Origin: Candidatus Woesearchaeota archaeon | Lineage (GTDB): Archaea > Nanobdellota > Nanobdellia > Woesearchaeales > UBA11576 | Assembly (NCBI GenBank): GCA_016929255.1 | Contig: JAFGJH010000044.1 | Span: 1-52,209 of the forward strand | Direction: 5' to 3' | Length of the DNA stretch: 52,209 nucleotides | Part shown: positions 7,901 through 15,145 of the stretch, in pieces | Position numbering within the stretch: position 1 is the first letter of the stretch | How the letters are laid out: every line of letters starts with the position of its first letter | Translations under genes and position numbers: made by a program | Notes under the pieces: model-generated | What the model saw: the letters and a program-made list of their open reading frames with translations, nothing else | Database searches by the model: none | What the model was told of the DNA's origin: nothing

Positions 7901-10189
7901 TCGCTTCCTCCTGCGGGACCCGCCCCTTCTCCTGAAGGGTTAGCTCCAGCACCTGCTCCTTCAGGACCTGTTCTTAAGACAGTCGCAGAGGCGGTGCAGA
8001 CAGAAACTTCAATAAGCTGTGATGAAGAGGTGAATATTGTTGAGGAGGATGTATCTCTCGAAGAGCTTCTGAAGCTCATCTCTGTGCCCGAAGGTTATGT
8101 GGTGGCTGTCAGGCCTTTCAAGGCGCAGTGTGTCGGAGGTGAGACTTTCACCATGAGTATTATGGTGCCTGACAACCTCGAGGATGTGCAGGCACTGAGG
8201 TGCGCCGGTGCAGCCTGCAGTGCGCGAAAGACAACATACACGACAAGGATCTGCCCGGGGCAGGAGGTTGAAGAGTTCCGCGAGGAGGACGTCTTCAACA
8301 TAAGCGCATTTGCGGTGAACATCACTGCTGTCAGCGGTAACCTGACAGAGGGGAACAACTCCATCCAGAGCGGGGATTACTCTGTTGATTTCAGCGGTGA
8401 CGTCGAGGCAGGGCTCTCCACGGTCACCGAGAACCAGCCTGAGCCTCTGAACAAGAATGTGAGGATTGTCGGAGTCCCTGTCATGGTGAACTTCAGGCAG
8501 AAGGACGCGTCCGCGTCTCAGGTCGTCAACTTGTCCATACCTTACGTCCTGAAGGCTGATGATGATGAGCTGAGTGTGGCGGTATACGCTAAGAGGATGG
8601 AGGGCGAGGAGGTCAGGTGGCTTTATGTCGGCGGCAGCGTAGACACCGTGAAGAAGATCGTGACAGCTGAGGTGAACCTTTCTGCTTATGCGGTGGATGG
8701 CAAAGTGACTTTTGCGCCGATAACCATGCTGTGCCATGAGTGCGGTGAGGCGGAATTCGCCAACCGTTTCACTCCAGTGCCTGATTCGAGGCAGGCCATA
8801 ATACTTCTCCACGGCCTGTGGGGTATGGGCAAGGTGTGGGAAGGTCTCATAAATGAGTTCAGGCTGACGAACCAGCCCTATCAGCTATGGACTTTCTCTT
8901 ATCTCGCGATAAAGCCCCTGAATGAGTCTGCAATGGACCTGGCAAATTATCTTGAGGCCAATCAGCACCGTTTTGACAAGGTCTACATCGTCGGTTATTC
9001 GCTGGGGGGTTTAGTGACCCAGACAGCTTTGAGGTATGCGTATGAGGAAAGGATGGATGACCCGTCGAAGTACTCTTTCATAGGGAAGGTGGGTAAGGTT
9101 ATACTTGTCGGGACTCCTAACGAGGGCACTCCTGTCGTGAAGTATCTTGACACATTCCTGTCAGAGTATATCAATTCTGAGGCGACTGATGTTGTGCCGA
9201 TGAACTCCATGATCAAGGAAATTCTTGGCAGGGGCCTGAATCTGGAGCCTGTTCCCAATGTGAGCTATTACGTGATTGCGGGGACCAAGCCGTATCCGTT
9301 CCTTGAGCGCCTGGGCCTTACTCGGCTGTTATTCGGCACTCAGCCGAATGATGGTCTGGTTAGTGTGGCATCTGCACAGAATGTGGGCGGTGAGTATCTT
9401 GATGAGGAGTGTGTCAATTTCTGGTCCCAGCCGGTTATCCACACTCTTTTGATAGATGACCGGCTTGTGCAGAAGATAATGGGCCAGATAATCGCAAGTG
9501 ATATATTCAAGGAACTGGCTGAAGAACAGGTTCATACGAACCTGTTCGGCTATTCAAACTACTTTGAGCTTGAGATAGATGACTGTGATCCGGATGATCT
9601 GTATGTTGTGATAGGAAAGGAGAAGGAGTCTTCAGAGGTTGAGCGCGCTGCTTATTGCGCGTGCGGTAATGGGGTCTGTGACGGCCTTGAGGACATATCT
9701 GCCTGTCCTGCTGACTGCCTTATCGTTGAGAAGCCTCTTGTGCAGAGGATTATAGAGAGGTCATTGTCGATCCTTGCCCTGCTGCTTGTCATTTTCATAA
9801 TGGGCGGCTTTGTCTTTGTGCTTTATGAGCATCGCAAGAAGAAGAGGCAGCCTCCTGAGCTTCCGCCGGGATTCAATATGGCCGAGTCAGAGGGGATTCC
9901 TCATGACATGATAAGCTATATGCGTGTGGAGATAGAAGGGCTTAAGAAAAGCCTGAATGATGTGAGAAAAAAGAGGAAGCTGATGCTTAAAGAGCATCCT
10001 GAGAAAGATTTGCTTGAGAGTGAGGAGGAGGCGCTTAAGAAGGCTGAGGAGATCATAAAGACAAGGCTGCAGAACATAAAGGCTCAGATGAAGCATGAGG
10101 AGGCTGCAGGTGGAAAGCGGCGGAAAGAGAATAACGGGGCCCGGAAAACAGTGCGCAAAAGGCTTGGATCAAGGCGCAAGAAGAAGTAA
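4901..10189 (+). CDS. Giant surface protein: beta-helix, Gly/Pro linker, alpha/beta hydrolase, membrane anchor
   Basis: A 1762-residue protein. A membrane segment at residues 13-32 acts as signal anchor. After an Ig-like stretch come parallel beta-helix repeats (about 180-250 and 365-760, many NNT/GNN turns as in NosD-type proteins), broken by an acidic DSDxDG calcium-loop segment (about 275-335). An Ig-like domain (about 865-960), nine glycines, a proline-rich linker (to about 1030) and beta-rich sequence follow. Residues 1294-1524 form an alpha/beta hydrolase: LLHGLWG oxyanion region, Ser1367 in GYSLGG, and likely Asp1484 (PNDGLV) and His1514 (VIHTLL). A cysteine motif CGNGVCDGLEDISACPADC precedes a second membrane segment (about 1624-1643) and a charged coiled-coil tail. 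Sequons are abundant. The substrate is unknown, perhaps a lipid or polymer ester. GAGGGGAG before the ATG is the ribosome site. Confidence 0.85.
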   Translation: MMRIDEAMKGRSMDFIVLVVVIAFAMLLASQIDTITGMASSISGTNTSLAISSSADYANISQGEPVTFYANYTNLSGVPINNQSDNGSCVIRFEDTAQSFSMSFNLSGTDVYEYTRTFAAPDTYSWNVTCGSDLYETLVTADSSMVEKTYCGRYVSGSITLTSDLVMSNGSTSCSQHGLLINSSGITIDCAGRTIPGDQNGYGIYSAGFNNLTLINCTLTGFSNGVRFESSTNNRVYYNTFFSNTLHACSDTAGSHFNITVGGKAVGNSWDNACELMIFDSDSDGYGDFGQQYPYNEANGGKVSANVSDWGPVSDNLDSDNDGSPDSEDCNDADSTIFAPRNDILVLQNSTLCPGTYYVDDSVQEGVIRFGGSGLELNCGNAVLVGGGLGSGIYDSYGNNTIKDCTVREYYYGVHAYRANFTSLRNITSEGNDYAGVVFSNSSHGNITDVTAAGNADVGLFITEYSTNNTLSAIVAHDNYLGAYFYYAHNNTLVDSSLYENDWHGLFLDRSECNRIDDSDIYWNQKGVYLAYSHMNNLTGVSVYGNSGSGIVLWFSDGNRIFNTSSYLNSGSGIELLLVRHNLIENTTVLDDDDYCIWLNHSLDTRIYNTTAAGCGQEGLWIYDSRNDTILDNNISSNSFGVRISSSYDTVLGWNDIIDSTFSGLLVEPSAGIVFGNNTVSGGAVGVNISGNSSMTLFNNTVSGSSGDGILLSGSDSVNLTGNTLMSNSGFAIFAVNTTLIPSYPSILSGNTISSDNTAGMLSFNWYIQVHTLNRTGGNASGVDINLTFTGEASPQQGSVTLNTSLTPYITATQYIVNNSGDRIDRTYNISGVKGDFAGENITSITENRIRAENDEIFLTLDIALPPHVTLVSPATNTSTTSHSLNFICNASHEGGLANISLYHNISGNWTLDATNNATGISDETSFALSAPDAHFGWNCEAASDYDSSGFAPQNFTLTVYTLPPAGGGGGGGGGETPPSEAPSEPAPASPPPDTPPAAPSLPPAGPAPSPEGLAPAPAPSGPVLKTVAEAVQTETSISCDEEVNIVEEDVSLEELLKLISVPEGYVVAVRPFKAQCVGGETFTMSIMVPDNLEDVQALRCAGAACSARKTTYTTRICPGQEVEEFREEDVFNISAFAVNITAVSGNLTEGNNSIQSGDYSVDFSGDVEAGLSTVTENQPEPLNKNVRIVGVPVMVNFRQKDASASQVVNLSIPYVLKADDDELSVAVYAKRMEGEEVRWLYVGGSVDTVKKIVTAEVNLSAYAVDGKVTFAPITMLCHECGEAEFANRFTPVPDSRQAIILLHGLWGMGKVWEGLINEFRLTNQPYQLWTFSYLAIKPLNESAMDLANYLEANQHRFDKVYIVGYSLGGLVTQTALRYAYEERMDDPSKYSFIGKVGKVILVGTPNEGTPVVKYLDTFLSEYINSEATDVVPMNSMIKEILGRGLNLEPVPNVSYYVIAGTKPYPFLERLGLTRLLFGTQPNDGLVSVASAQNVGGEYLDEECVNFWSQPVIHTLLIDDRLVQKIMGQIIASDIFKELAEEQVHTNLFGYSNYFELEIDDCDPDDLYVVIGKEKESSEVERAAYCACGNGVCDGLEDISACPADCLIVEKPLVQRIIERSLSILALLLVIFIMGGFVFVLYEHRKKKRQPPELPPGFNMAESEGIPHDMISYMRVEIEGLKKSLNDVRKKRKLMLKEHPEKDLLESEEEALKKAEEIIKTRLQNIKAQMKHEEAAGGKRRKENNGARKTVRKRLGSRRKKK

Positions 10190-10190
10190 G

Positions 10191-10231
10191 CTTTAAATAC
10201 TAAATGAATATGATGCGCATTAAAGGGGGTG
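10191..10231 (+). promoter_or_regulatory. TATA box and Shine-Dalgarno site that set the start of the 10237 gene
   Basis: CTTTAAATA at 10191-10199 and AAAGGGGGTG at 10222-10231 fit an ATG at 10237. The upstream in-frame ATG at 10204 would lie before the expected transcription start, so it is rejected. Confidence 0.6.
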
Positions 10232-10236
10232 TCAAG

Positions 10237-10557
10237 ATGTTTGGCAATATTAACAAGAGAGGAAAACTGTCGACATTGCTTTTCATAGGGGCGGTTATCC
10301 TGCCTTTGCTGGGCTTGCTTATCATGGATTATCAGCTGAAGCAGGCCAATGACATCACTGGTGCTTATCTTGTTTCGGGGCCTTCTGCTTATGCTTCTGA
10401 GAACCTTCTGGCTGGTGCGGTTGTGCTTGGGGTCATCGTGTCGGTCCTGGTTGGGCTGAGCGTTAACAGGATAAGGAAGGCGAGGGTCATATCGACCATG
10501 CCTCTGGCGAAGATCAATGATGAGATACAGAGTATTGATGAGCATCTGAAGAGATGA
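10237..10557 (+). CDS. Small two-span membrane protein
   Basis: A 106-residue protein that I do not recognise. It has two hydrophobic segments: LLFIGAVILPLLGLLIM near the N-terminus and LLAGAVVLGVIVSVLVGL in the middle. A charged C-terminal tail ends DEIQSIDEHLKR. The first loop (YQLKQANDITGAYLVSGPSAYA) is probably outside. Its own TATA box sits at the end of the surface-protein gene, and a strong GGGGGTG ribosome site supports this start. It lies 47 nt after the surface protein and 39 nt before another small membrane protein on the same strand, so the three may act together at the envelope. Confidence 0.7.
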   Translation: MFGNINKRGKLSTLLFIGAVILPLLGLLIMDYQLKQANDITGAYLVSGPSAYASENLLAGAVVLGVIVSVLVGLSVNRIRKARVISTMPLAKINDEIQSIDEHLKR

Positions 10558-10596
10558 TTCTTTTTGTTTGTCAGGTACATGAAGAGGTGAGTGTAT

Positions 10597-10935
10597 ATGC
10601 ATCATAAGGTGGGCCATTATGCTTTTGTGGGCGGTGTCCTCATCGCCATAATTGCAGGTCTTCTTCAGACCACAAGTATCTTTTTCGCTTTTAGCATACT
10701 GCTCCTGGGTGTTGTGGTAGGTTTCCTTAACATCTCTACGAAGGAAGTCATGCCTTTTCTGGTAGCTGCTGTCGCGTTGCTGGTGGCGGGTTCTGCTGAT
10801 TTCCAGATACTGAACATAATGTTCAACCCGCTGGGGACAGTACTTACTTCGCTGTTCTCTTTCATAAAGCTGTTCGTGGCCCCTGCTGCGTTGGTCGTCA
10901 GCCTGAAGGCGATAGTCAATCTTGCCAGGAACTGA
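10597..10935 (+). CDS. Small hydrophobic membrane protein
   Basis: A 112-residue protein of unknown function with about three to four membrane segments (FVGGVLIAIIAGLL, IFFAFSILLLGVVVGFL, FLVAAVALLVAG, and a C-terminal FSFIKLFVAPAALVVSL). GAGGTGA at 10584-10590 is 6 nt from this ATG. A GTG two codons earlier is too close to the ribosome site. It probably shares a transcript with the small membrane protein just upstream. No catalytic motif is visible. Confidence 0.7.
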   Translation: MHHKVGHYAFVGGVLIAIIAGLLQTTSIFFAFSILLLGVVVGFLNISTKEVMPFLVAAVALLVAGSADFQILNIMFNPLGTVLTSLFSFIKLFVAPAALVVSLKAIVNLARN

Positions 10936-10953
10936 TTCTTTCTTTTTTTGCAT

Positions 10954-11055
10954 CGCCGCCACTACCGCCTTGCGACGTCGTAGGTAGATACGCGGAGAGA
11001 AAACACTTGGTTAAATGAGCAGAAAGATATGCGGACGGAGCGCGTAGTGGCGGCG
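10954..11055. repeat. 12-bp perfect inverted repeat framing a GC-rich intergenic segment
   Basis: CGCCGCCACTAC at 10954-10965 is the exact inverse of GTAGTGGCGGCG at 11044-11055, with 78 nt between. The segment lies in the gap between two convergent genes. It could be a two-sided terminator stem or a small non-autonomous repeat. No coding sequence is evident in it. Confidence 0.5.
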
Positions 11056-11070
11056 CGGGCTTCGTTTTCG

Positions 11071-11310
11071 CTAATGCAGTCTTGGCATCTCTGCCTTCCA
11101 CCTGTACTTGTAGCCTGACCGGGTCTTCTTCATTTCTATGAAATTCCTTTTCACCAGCTCGTTGAATACCTGGTTGTGCATGCGTGAATGGTACTTCAGC
11201 TCCTTCTCACTGACCCGGCTGTCTTTCTTTACGCTGTACATGAAGAAATGCTGTATCTCGTGGGCAAGTTTGACCCGTTCCGCAGTGTCGGGGTCCTCTT
11301 TTTTTCTCAT
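11071..11310 (-). CDS. Small winged-helix-like protein downstream of nucS
   Basis: A 79-residue basic protein, start chosen at the ATG (MRKKEDPDTAERVKLAH), 16 nt after the nucS stop. The longer open frame reading back into nucS has low-complexity, arginine- and serine-rich sequence and is rejected. The pattern of helices followed by FIEMKKTRSGYKYRWKAE resembles the recognition helix and wing of a winged-helix domain. It is probably cotranscribed with nucS. Function is unknown; a DNA-binding accessory to the nuclease is only a guess. Confidence 0.55.
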   Translation of the reverse strand: MRKKEDPDTAERVKLAHEIQHFFMYSVKKDSRVSEKELKYHSRMHNQVFNELVKRNFIEMKKTRSGYKYRWKAEMPRLH

Positions 11311-11326
11311 CGGCCTTTCCTGCCTT

Positions 11327-12070
11327 TCATCTGCATTTCCTGAAGTGCTCCAGTGTCCTCTGATCCTTGTTGTATCTTTCCTTGTACTTGGGCGGCTCGA
11401 CAGCGACGAATGAGAAGCCCCAGTCTTTTGCCATCTGCTCTGCATTGCCGCTTATCTTGGGCGCGGCTATTATCCCGCGGACATTGGTCGTGCCTTTGAG
11501 CTTCTTTATCTTCTCCACGTACCTTCTCAGCTGCGTGACAGCTGCCAGGTCCGCGTTGTACCTCTTGCACTCCACGATGACGAGGTTGTTGTCCTTGTCA
11601 TATCCGAATACATCTATGAAGCCGTATTTGGTGTGCTCCTCCATGGAGAGCGGCTTGAAGTCCGGAGATATCAGCGAGGGGGTGTTGTATATCATCTCTG
11701 ACATGTCCTTCTCTGTGCCTATTATCTGTATCTTCTGCCCGTCCTTGAGCGGGTGCGAGTTGACGAAGTGCACCTTGCGCATGTTGATGTCCAGGTACTC
11801 TTTGAGCGTGAGGTTCTGCGACCTTATGTACAGCCTTCCGTCTTCTACTGCCACGCTGTGCTTTGCGTCAGGCTTCATGTAGTTTATCGGCGCATTGCCT
11901 TCCGGCTGGTGCACCAGCAGGGTGTTGTCTGACTTGATTATTATGAGCCTTTCGCCCATTGGCAGGAACGCCTCGGCCCTACCTGAGTACTCTACCTCGC
12001 ACTCGCAGCCTATGACTATTGTCTCGTTCCGCCTTATTGCGTCCCTTATGTGCACTGCAAAAGAATCCAT
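11327..12070 (-). CDS. nucS: Endonuclease NucS/EndoMS
   Basis: NucS (DUF91) cuts both strands at mismatched bases and also acts on branched DNA. It is the mismatch-repair nuclease of many archaea and actinobacteria, usually tied to the sliding clamp. This 247-residue protein has the two expected parts: an N-terminal beta-rich dimerisation and DNA-binding domain, and a C-terminal RecB-like nuclease with GFIDVFGYDKDNNLVIVECKR. The Asp, Glu and Lys of that motif are the catalytic set. The C-terminus (TLEHFRKCR) shows no obvious clamp-binding motif. A TATA box is at about 12101-12112, and GGGGGTT lies just before the ATG, so a short leader is likely. Confidence 0.93.
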   Translation of the reverse strand: MDSFAVHIRDAIRRNETIVIGCECEVEYSGRAEAFLPMGERLIIIKSDNTLLVHQPEGNAPINYMKPDAKHSVAVEDGRLYIRSQNLTLKEYLDINMRKVHFVNSHPLKDGQKIQIIGTEKDMSEMIYNTPSLISPDFKPLSMEEHTKYGFIDVFGYDKDNNLVIVECKRYNADLAAVTQLRRYVEKIKKLKGTTNVRGIIAAPKISGNAEQMAKDWGFSFVAVEPPKYKERYNKDQRTLEHFRKCR

Positions 12071-12228
12071 ACTAACCCCCTGATGGTGTTGAAGAAGCTG
12101 TCTTTTTATATTTTTTGCAGTTTCTTTTCATTTACCAGCCTTCCAGGCCCTGCCACACCCTATGGCTGCAGCACGCAGTCAGGATACGATGGAATCTTGG
12201 TTTTTGACATTGTTTTTTTCAGCGGGTT

Positions 12229-12240
12229 TGGCCGCGGCCA
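12229..12240. repeat. 12-bp perfect palindrome in the nucS upstream gap
   Basis: TGGCCGCGGCCA reads the same on both strands. It lies in the 271-bp gap between the nucS promoter and the 3' end of the HTH-CBS gene. Apart from the nucS TATA box I see nothing else in this gap. It may be part of a terminator for the HTH-CBS gene. Confidence 0.3.
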
Positions 12241-12341
12241 TATTCTGTTCAAAAGCCAACTGACCTCCTGCGGATTGACATCACACAAACCTGCTGTGAG
12301 AATTCATAATGATAAGTTCAGAATGATAGAATGTTGCAGAA

Positions 12342-12887
12342 TTAAACCATCCTGCTGATCATGTCTGTCTTGGTCACCACGCCGACCATCTCCCCTTTCT
12401 TCGCCACTATGAGTATCGGGTAATAACCTATCAGCGACTTCAGGACAGATATTTTTGTGTCTTCGCTTACTATAGGCGGAGGCTCGACCATCACATCCTT
12501 GACCTTGAGCAGGTGCACATCTCCTTGCCCTATTTTCTCTAGCAGCTCCTTCTCTGTCACCAGCCCGACTATGTTTTTGCCTTCAACAACAGGGACCTGT
12601 GATATCGCCTTCTTGTGCATGAGCTTCACCGTGTCTACCATCCTGTCGCCGGGCTTTGCTGTTATCATGCCTTTCTGCATGACTTCCTTTGCGCTGAGTT
12701 CGTGTTTCTTGCTGAACCTGTCGAGCGCCTCGAATATGCGCTGGACTTTTGAGTATGTGGGATCTATCTTCCCTGCTTCTATCTTTGCGATGAGCGATTG
12801 CGAGACCCCTGCCTCCCGTGCGAACTCTGTCTGTGTCATTCCAGTCTGCTTCCGTACCTGCTTGAGGTTATTTATCTCGTATGGCAT
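12342..12887 (-). CDS. XRE-type HTH regulator with two CBS domains
   Basis: A 181-residue putative transcription regulator that senses an adenosine ligand. An XRE helix-turn-helix fills residues 1-60 (VRKQTGMTQTEFAREAGVSQSLIAKIEAGKIDPTYSKVQRIFEAL). Two CBS motifs follow (VMQKGMITAKPGDRMVDTVKLM to VVEGKNIVGLVTEKELL, then VKDVMVEPPPIVSED to VVTKTDMISRMV). CBS pairs commonly bind AMP, ATP or SAM. The ATG at 12887 was chosen because a TATTTATAA box is centred 28 nt upstream; the longer frame begins with TTG inside the leader region. This architecture is common in archaea. Confidence 0.88.
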   Translation of the reverse strand: MPYEINNLKQVRKQTGMTQTEFAREAGVSQSLIAKIEAGKIDPTYSKVQRIFEALDRFSKKHELSAKEVMQKGMITAKPGDRMVDTVKLMHKKAISQVPVVEGKNIVGLVTEKELLEKIGQGDVHLLKVKDVMVEPPPIVSEDTKISVLKSLIGYYPILIVAKKGEMVGVVTKTDMISRMV

Positions 12888-12945
12888 CAAGAACAAGAAA
12901 ATATTTTCTGTTTATAAATATTCTGATAATAATAGGGGCCTCTTC

Positions 12946-13611
12946 TTACTCTGTTATCATCTCTATTCCTTTCTCCTGAAGTATCTGCTCTATCTCATCC
13001 CGGGTCATGAACTTGTTGTAGGTCTCCTTGTTTATGACAAGTGAAGGTGTCCCTTCCACATGGTATATCCTCTTGACAGTGTCCAGGGCGACGTTCTGTA
13101 TTGTGTAGTCAAAGGAATACACATAGACATCTCTGTAGTTCCTCCTTGCCCAGGTGAGTATGAATCCCTGTTCCTTGCATTTTGGGCAGTCCTGCTCGTT
13201 TGTGTAGAAGAAGAGAATCCTTGCGCTGGTCTGGTTGCATTCCTTGTTTGTCTTCTGCATGAACAGCCAGTGCCTGAGCTCAAGCAGGGAGTAGTATTCC
13301 TTGAGCTCCTTGACGTTTGTGTCATCCTCCCCGAGCCGGTTCTCCATGTAGTCGAGTTTGCTTGCCATTTCATAGAGCTCTTCCGCCAGCGGCGTGGAGT
13401 TTATGTAGGCGCAGGGATCCTCTGCTATGAGCTCGTACTGCAGCTCCATCGCTGTAGTGTCTGTCTTGAGGTCCTGCCCTATGGTGTCTATCTGCTTGAG
13501 CTTCTGCGATGAGAAGTAGTTCCCTATGAGTATCCCTGTGATGAATATGAGCGTGGTTATTGCGAAGACAGTCACGTATTTTCCCGGATTTATCTTCTGG
13601 CGATGGTTCAT
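12946..13611 (-). CDS. Membrane-anchored thioredoxin-fold protein with CPKC motif
   Basis: A 221-residue protein with a signal anchor at about residues 12-33, then a helical region of about 90 residues, then a thioredoxin-like domain. The redox pair is Cys142-Pro-Lys-Cys145 in FFYTNEQDCPKCKEQG. The later VEGTPSLVIN supplies the cis-proline expected of the fold. The active site should face outside, so disulfide formation or exchange in exported proteins is likely. Cysteine-rich surface proteins at 4901 and 32265 are possible clients. It starts 25 nt after the glycosyltransferase ends and is probably cotranscribed with it. Confidence 0.8.
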   Translation of the reverse strand: MNHRQKINPGKYVTVFAITTLIFITGILIGNYFSSQKLKQIDTIGQDLKTDTTAMELQYELIAEDPCAYINSTPLAEELYEMASKLDYMENRLGEDDTNVKELKEYYSLLELRHWLFMQKTNKECNQTSARILFFYTNEQDCPKCKEQGFILTWARRNYRDVYVYSFDYTIQNVALDTVKRIYHVEGTPSLVINKETYNKFMTRDEIEQILQEKGIEMITE

Positions 13612-13636
13612 CCTGTCCTGCCCGTGTTGCTGCGCA

Positions 13637-14902
13637 CTATGCGTACTTTATCTCTGCTTCCTTGCGCTTCCTTCCCCGCCACCCCACGTCCTTGTTGCGT
13701 ATCCTGGCGTGTATCGCGCTCGCCCACCAGTATGCGTACAGGGGAAGGTACAGGAACATGAAAAGCACATAGCAGAACGCTATGCTCTGCTTCTCCTTTG
13801 ACATCCTTTTCGCGAGGTATATCATCGCTATCCCTATGGCCAGTGCTGAAATGCCTATGATCATGAGAGGGCTCTGGTCTATGTAGAACATGTCCCATCT
13901 TATCTTGAGCATCCTCCAGATGTCGAAGTCTACCTGGTAGAGGTTCATGAAACGCTGGTAGTTCTTTTCTGCCAGGACATAGACTGAGTATGTGACCATG
14001 ACTATGGCGAGGAGCACTGAGAGGTATGCGCTGGGCAGCACGAACAGCCCGAGGTTGCCGTATTTCTTTGAGAACAGTAGGTGCTTGTACTTTTGGGTGT
14101 TCTCCATGAATCCCTTGTACCACCTGACTCTCTGCTTTTTGGTGGTGTCAAAGGTGGGCATCGCCACCGCATATACGTTTGCGTCGACCGCGTTCTCTAT
14201 CTCGTAGCCGAGGGACTGTATCCTGAGGGATATCTCGATGTCCTCCGTGCACGTGGAGGTGTCATACCCTCCGTACCTGTCGAAGAGCTCTTTCCTGAAT
14301 ATCGTGAATGGTCCGGGGGTGACGTGTATGCTTCCGAGGTATGCGAATACCTTCCTGAGGTACACCCCGAGGAGGAACTCTATGACCTGTATCTTCTGCC
14401 AGATCGTCTTCGGCTCTGTGCATTTCAGCGATGGGGTCACTGCCATCACGCTCTTCCTCTTGAAATAGCCGAGCATCTTGAGCAGCGCGTCCGGCTCGGC
14501 AAAAGAGTCTGCGTCAAGGCAGCCCACGAACTCTCCGTCCGCGTGCTTCAGGCCGAGGTTGAGGGCTGTCCCTTTCCCGCCGTTCTGCTTTGTGAGCACA
14601 AGAACTCCGTCTTTCTCAAATCCTCGCGCGATAGAGAGTGTCTTGTCGGTGCTCCCGTCATCTATGATTATGATCTGGAGCTTGTCTTTGGGGTAGTTCA
14701 GCCCGAGCAGTGACTTGATTGTCTTTGCCAGGCATTTCTCTTCATTGCATGCCGGGACCATGACAGTGACTGCTGGAAGATTTTTCGGCGGCTTTGGGTT
14801 CTTTATGCTGTTCCTGTTCTCGATTAGCGTGATAAGGAAGAATACTGCGGTGAATAGGCCGAAATATGATACTGTATATAATATTACATCCCAAAATTCC
14901 AT
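13637..14902 (-). CDS. Family 2 processive glycosyltransferase, membrane protein
   Basis: It transfers sugar from a nucleotide-sugar donor, with the catalytic domain in the cytosol and several membrane spans, as in cellulose, hyaluronan or poly-GlcNAc synthases. The 421-residue protein has one N-terminal span, then DDGSTD at 81-86, DAD at 130-132, TED at 219-221 and QRVRW at 257-261, followed by three or four C-terminal spans. All motifs of a processive GT-A enzyme are present. I chose the ATG at 14902, about 27 nt after a GATATATAAG box; the frame continues 28 residues upstream across the TATA box. The product could be an exopolysaccharide or a glycan for surface proteins. Confidence 0.88.
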   Translation of the reverse strand: MEFWDVILYTVSYFGLFTAVFFLITLIENRNSIKNPKPPKNLPAVTVMVPACNEEKCLAKTIKSLLGLNYPKDKLQIIIIDDGSTDKTLSIARGFEKDGVLVLTKQNGGKGTALNLGLKHADGEFVGCLDADSFAEPDALLKMLGYFKRKSVMAVTPSLKCTEPKTIWQKIQVIEFLLGVYLRKVFAYLGSIHVTPGPFTIFRKELFDRYGGYDTSTCTEDIEISLRIQSLGYEIENAVDANVYAVAMPTFDTTKKQRVRWYKGFMENTQKYKHLLFSKKYGNLGLFVLPSAYLSVLLAIVMVTYSVYVLAEKNYQRFMNLYQVDFDIWRMLKIRWDMFYIDQSPLMIIGISALAIGIAMIYLAKRMSKEKQSIAFCYVLFMFLYLPLYAYWWASAIHARIRNKDVGWRGRKRKEAEIKYA

Positions 14903-15054
14903 TGCTACCTGCTTTTTTTGCTTGCTTATATATCTAACCACCTGTTCGGGCAATCTATTTAATAACTTTTTCCATATTTCGGGCATGATTTTGTTGCTTT
15001 AGGGGGTCTTATCCCTGTTTATTTCGTGAGATGGCGTATTCAAGCCCGCGCATT

Positions 15055-15068
15055 ATTCTGATAAGAAT
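15055..15068. repeat. Short inverted repeat upstream of metK
   Basis: ATTCT-GATA-AGAAT, extendable by one pair, lies about 80 nt before the metK start and upstream of a TATA-like CTTATTAAAG at about 15084-15094. It could be an operator. It is too small to be a riboswitch. Confidence 0.3.
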
Positions 15069-15132
15069 ATTTTTGTCACGAACCTTATTAAAGGTGTAAT
15101 TTTGCCAGCCACCCATCTAAAATCAAAAATTT

Positions 15133-15139
15133 GAGGTGG
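15133..15139 (+). promoter_or_regulatory. Ribosome binding site of metK
   Basis: GAGGTGG six nucleotides before ATG 15146 is a near-perfect Shine-Dalgarno match. It rejects the in-frame TTG at 15131. A leader with a strong ribosome site is unlike the leaderless pattern of most neighbours. Confidence 0.65.
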
Positions 15140-15145
15140 TTTTTT

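Noticed and set aside
8009-8812. Long open frame (267 codons) antisense to the beta-helix/hydrolase gene
   Set aside because: It is the mirror of a clear coding frame with domains, has no promoter or ribosome site, and its composition (His- and Arg-rich, no domain) is typical of a shadow frame.
15003-15145. Possible SAM riboswitch before metK
   Set aside because: Only one short hairpin is visible, upstream of the TATA-like box. No conserved SAM-riboswitch core is seen, and such switches are not expected in archaea.
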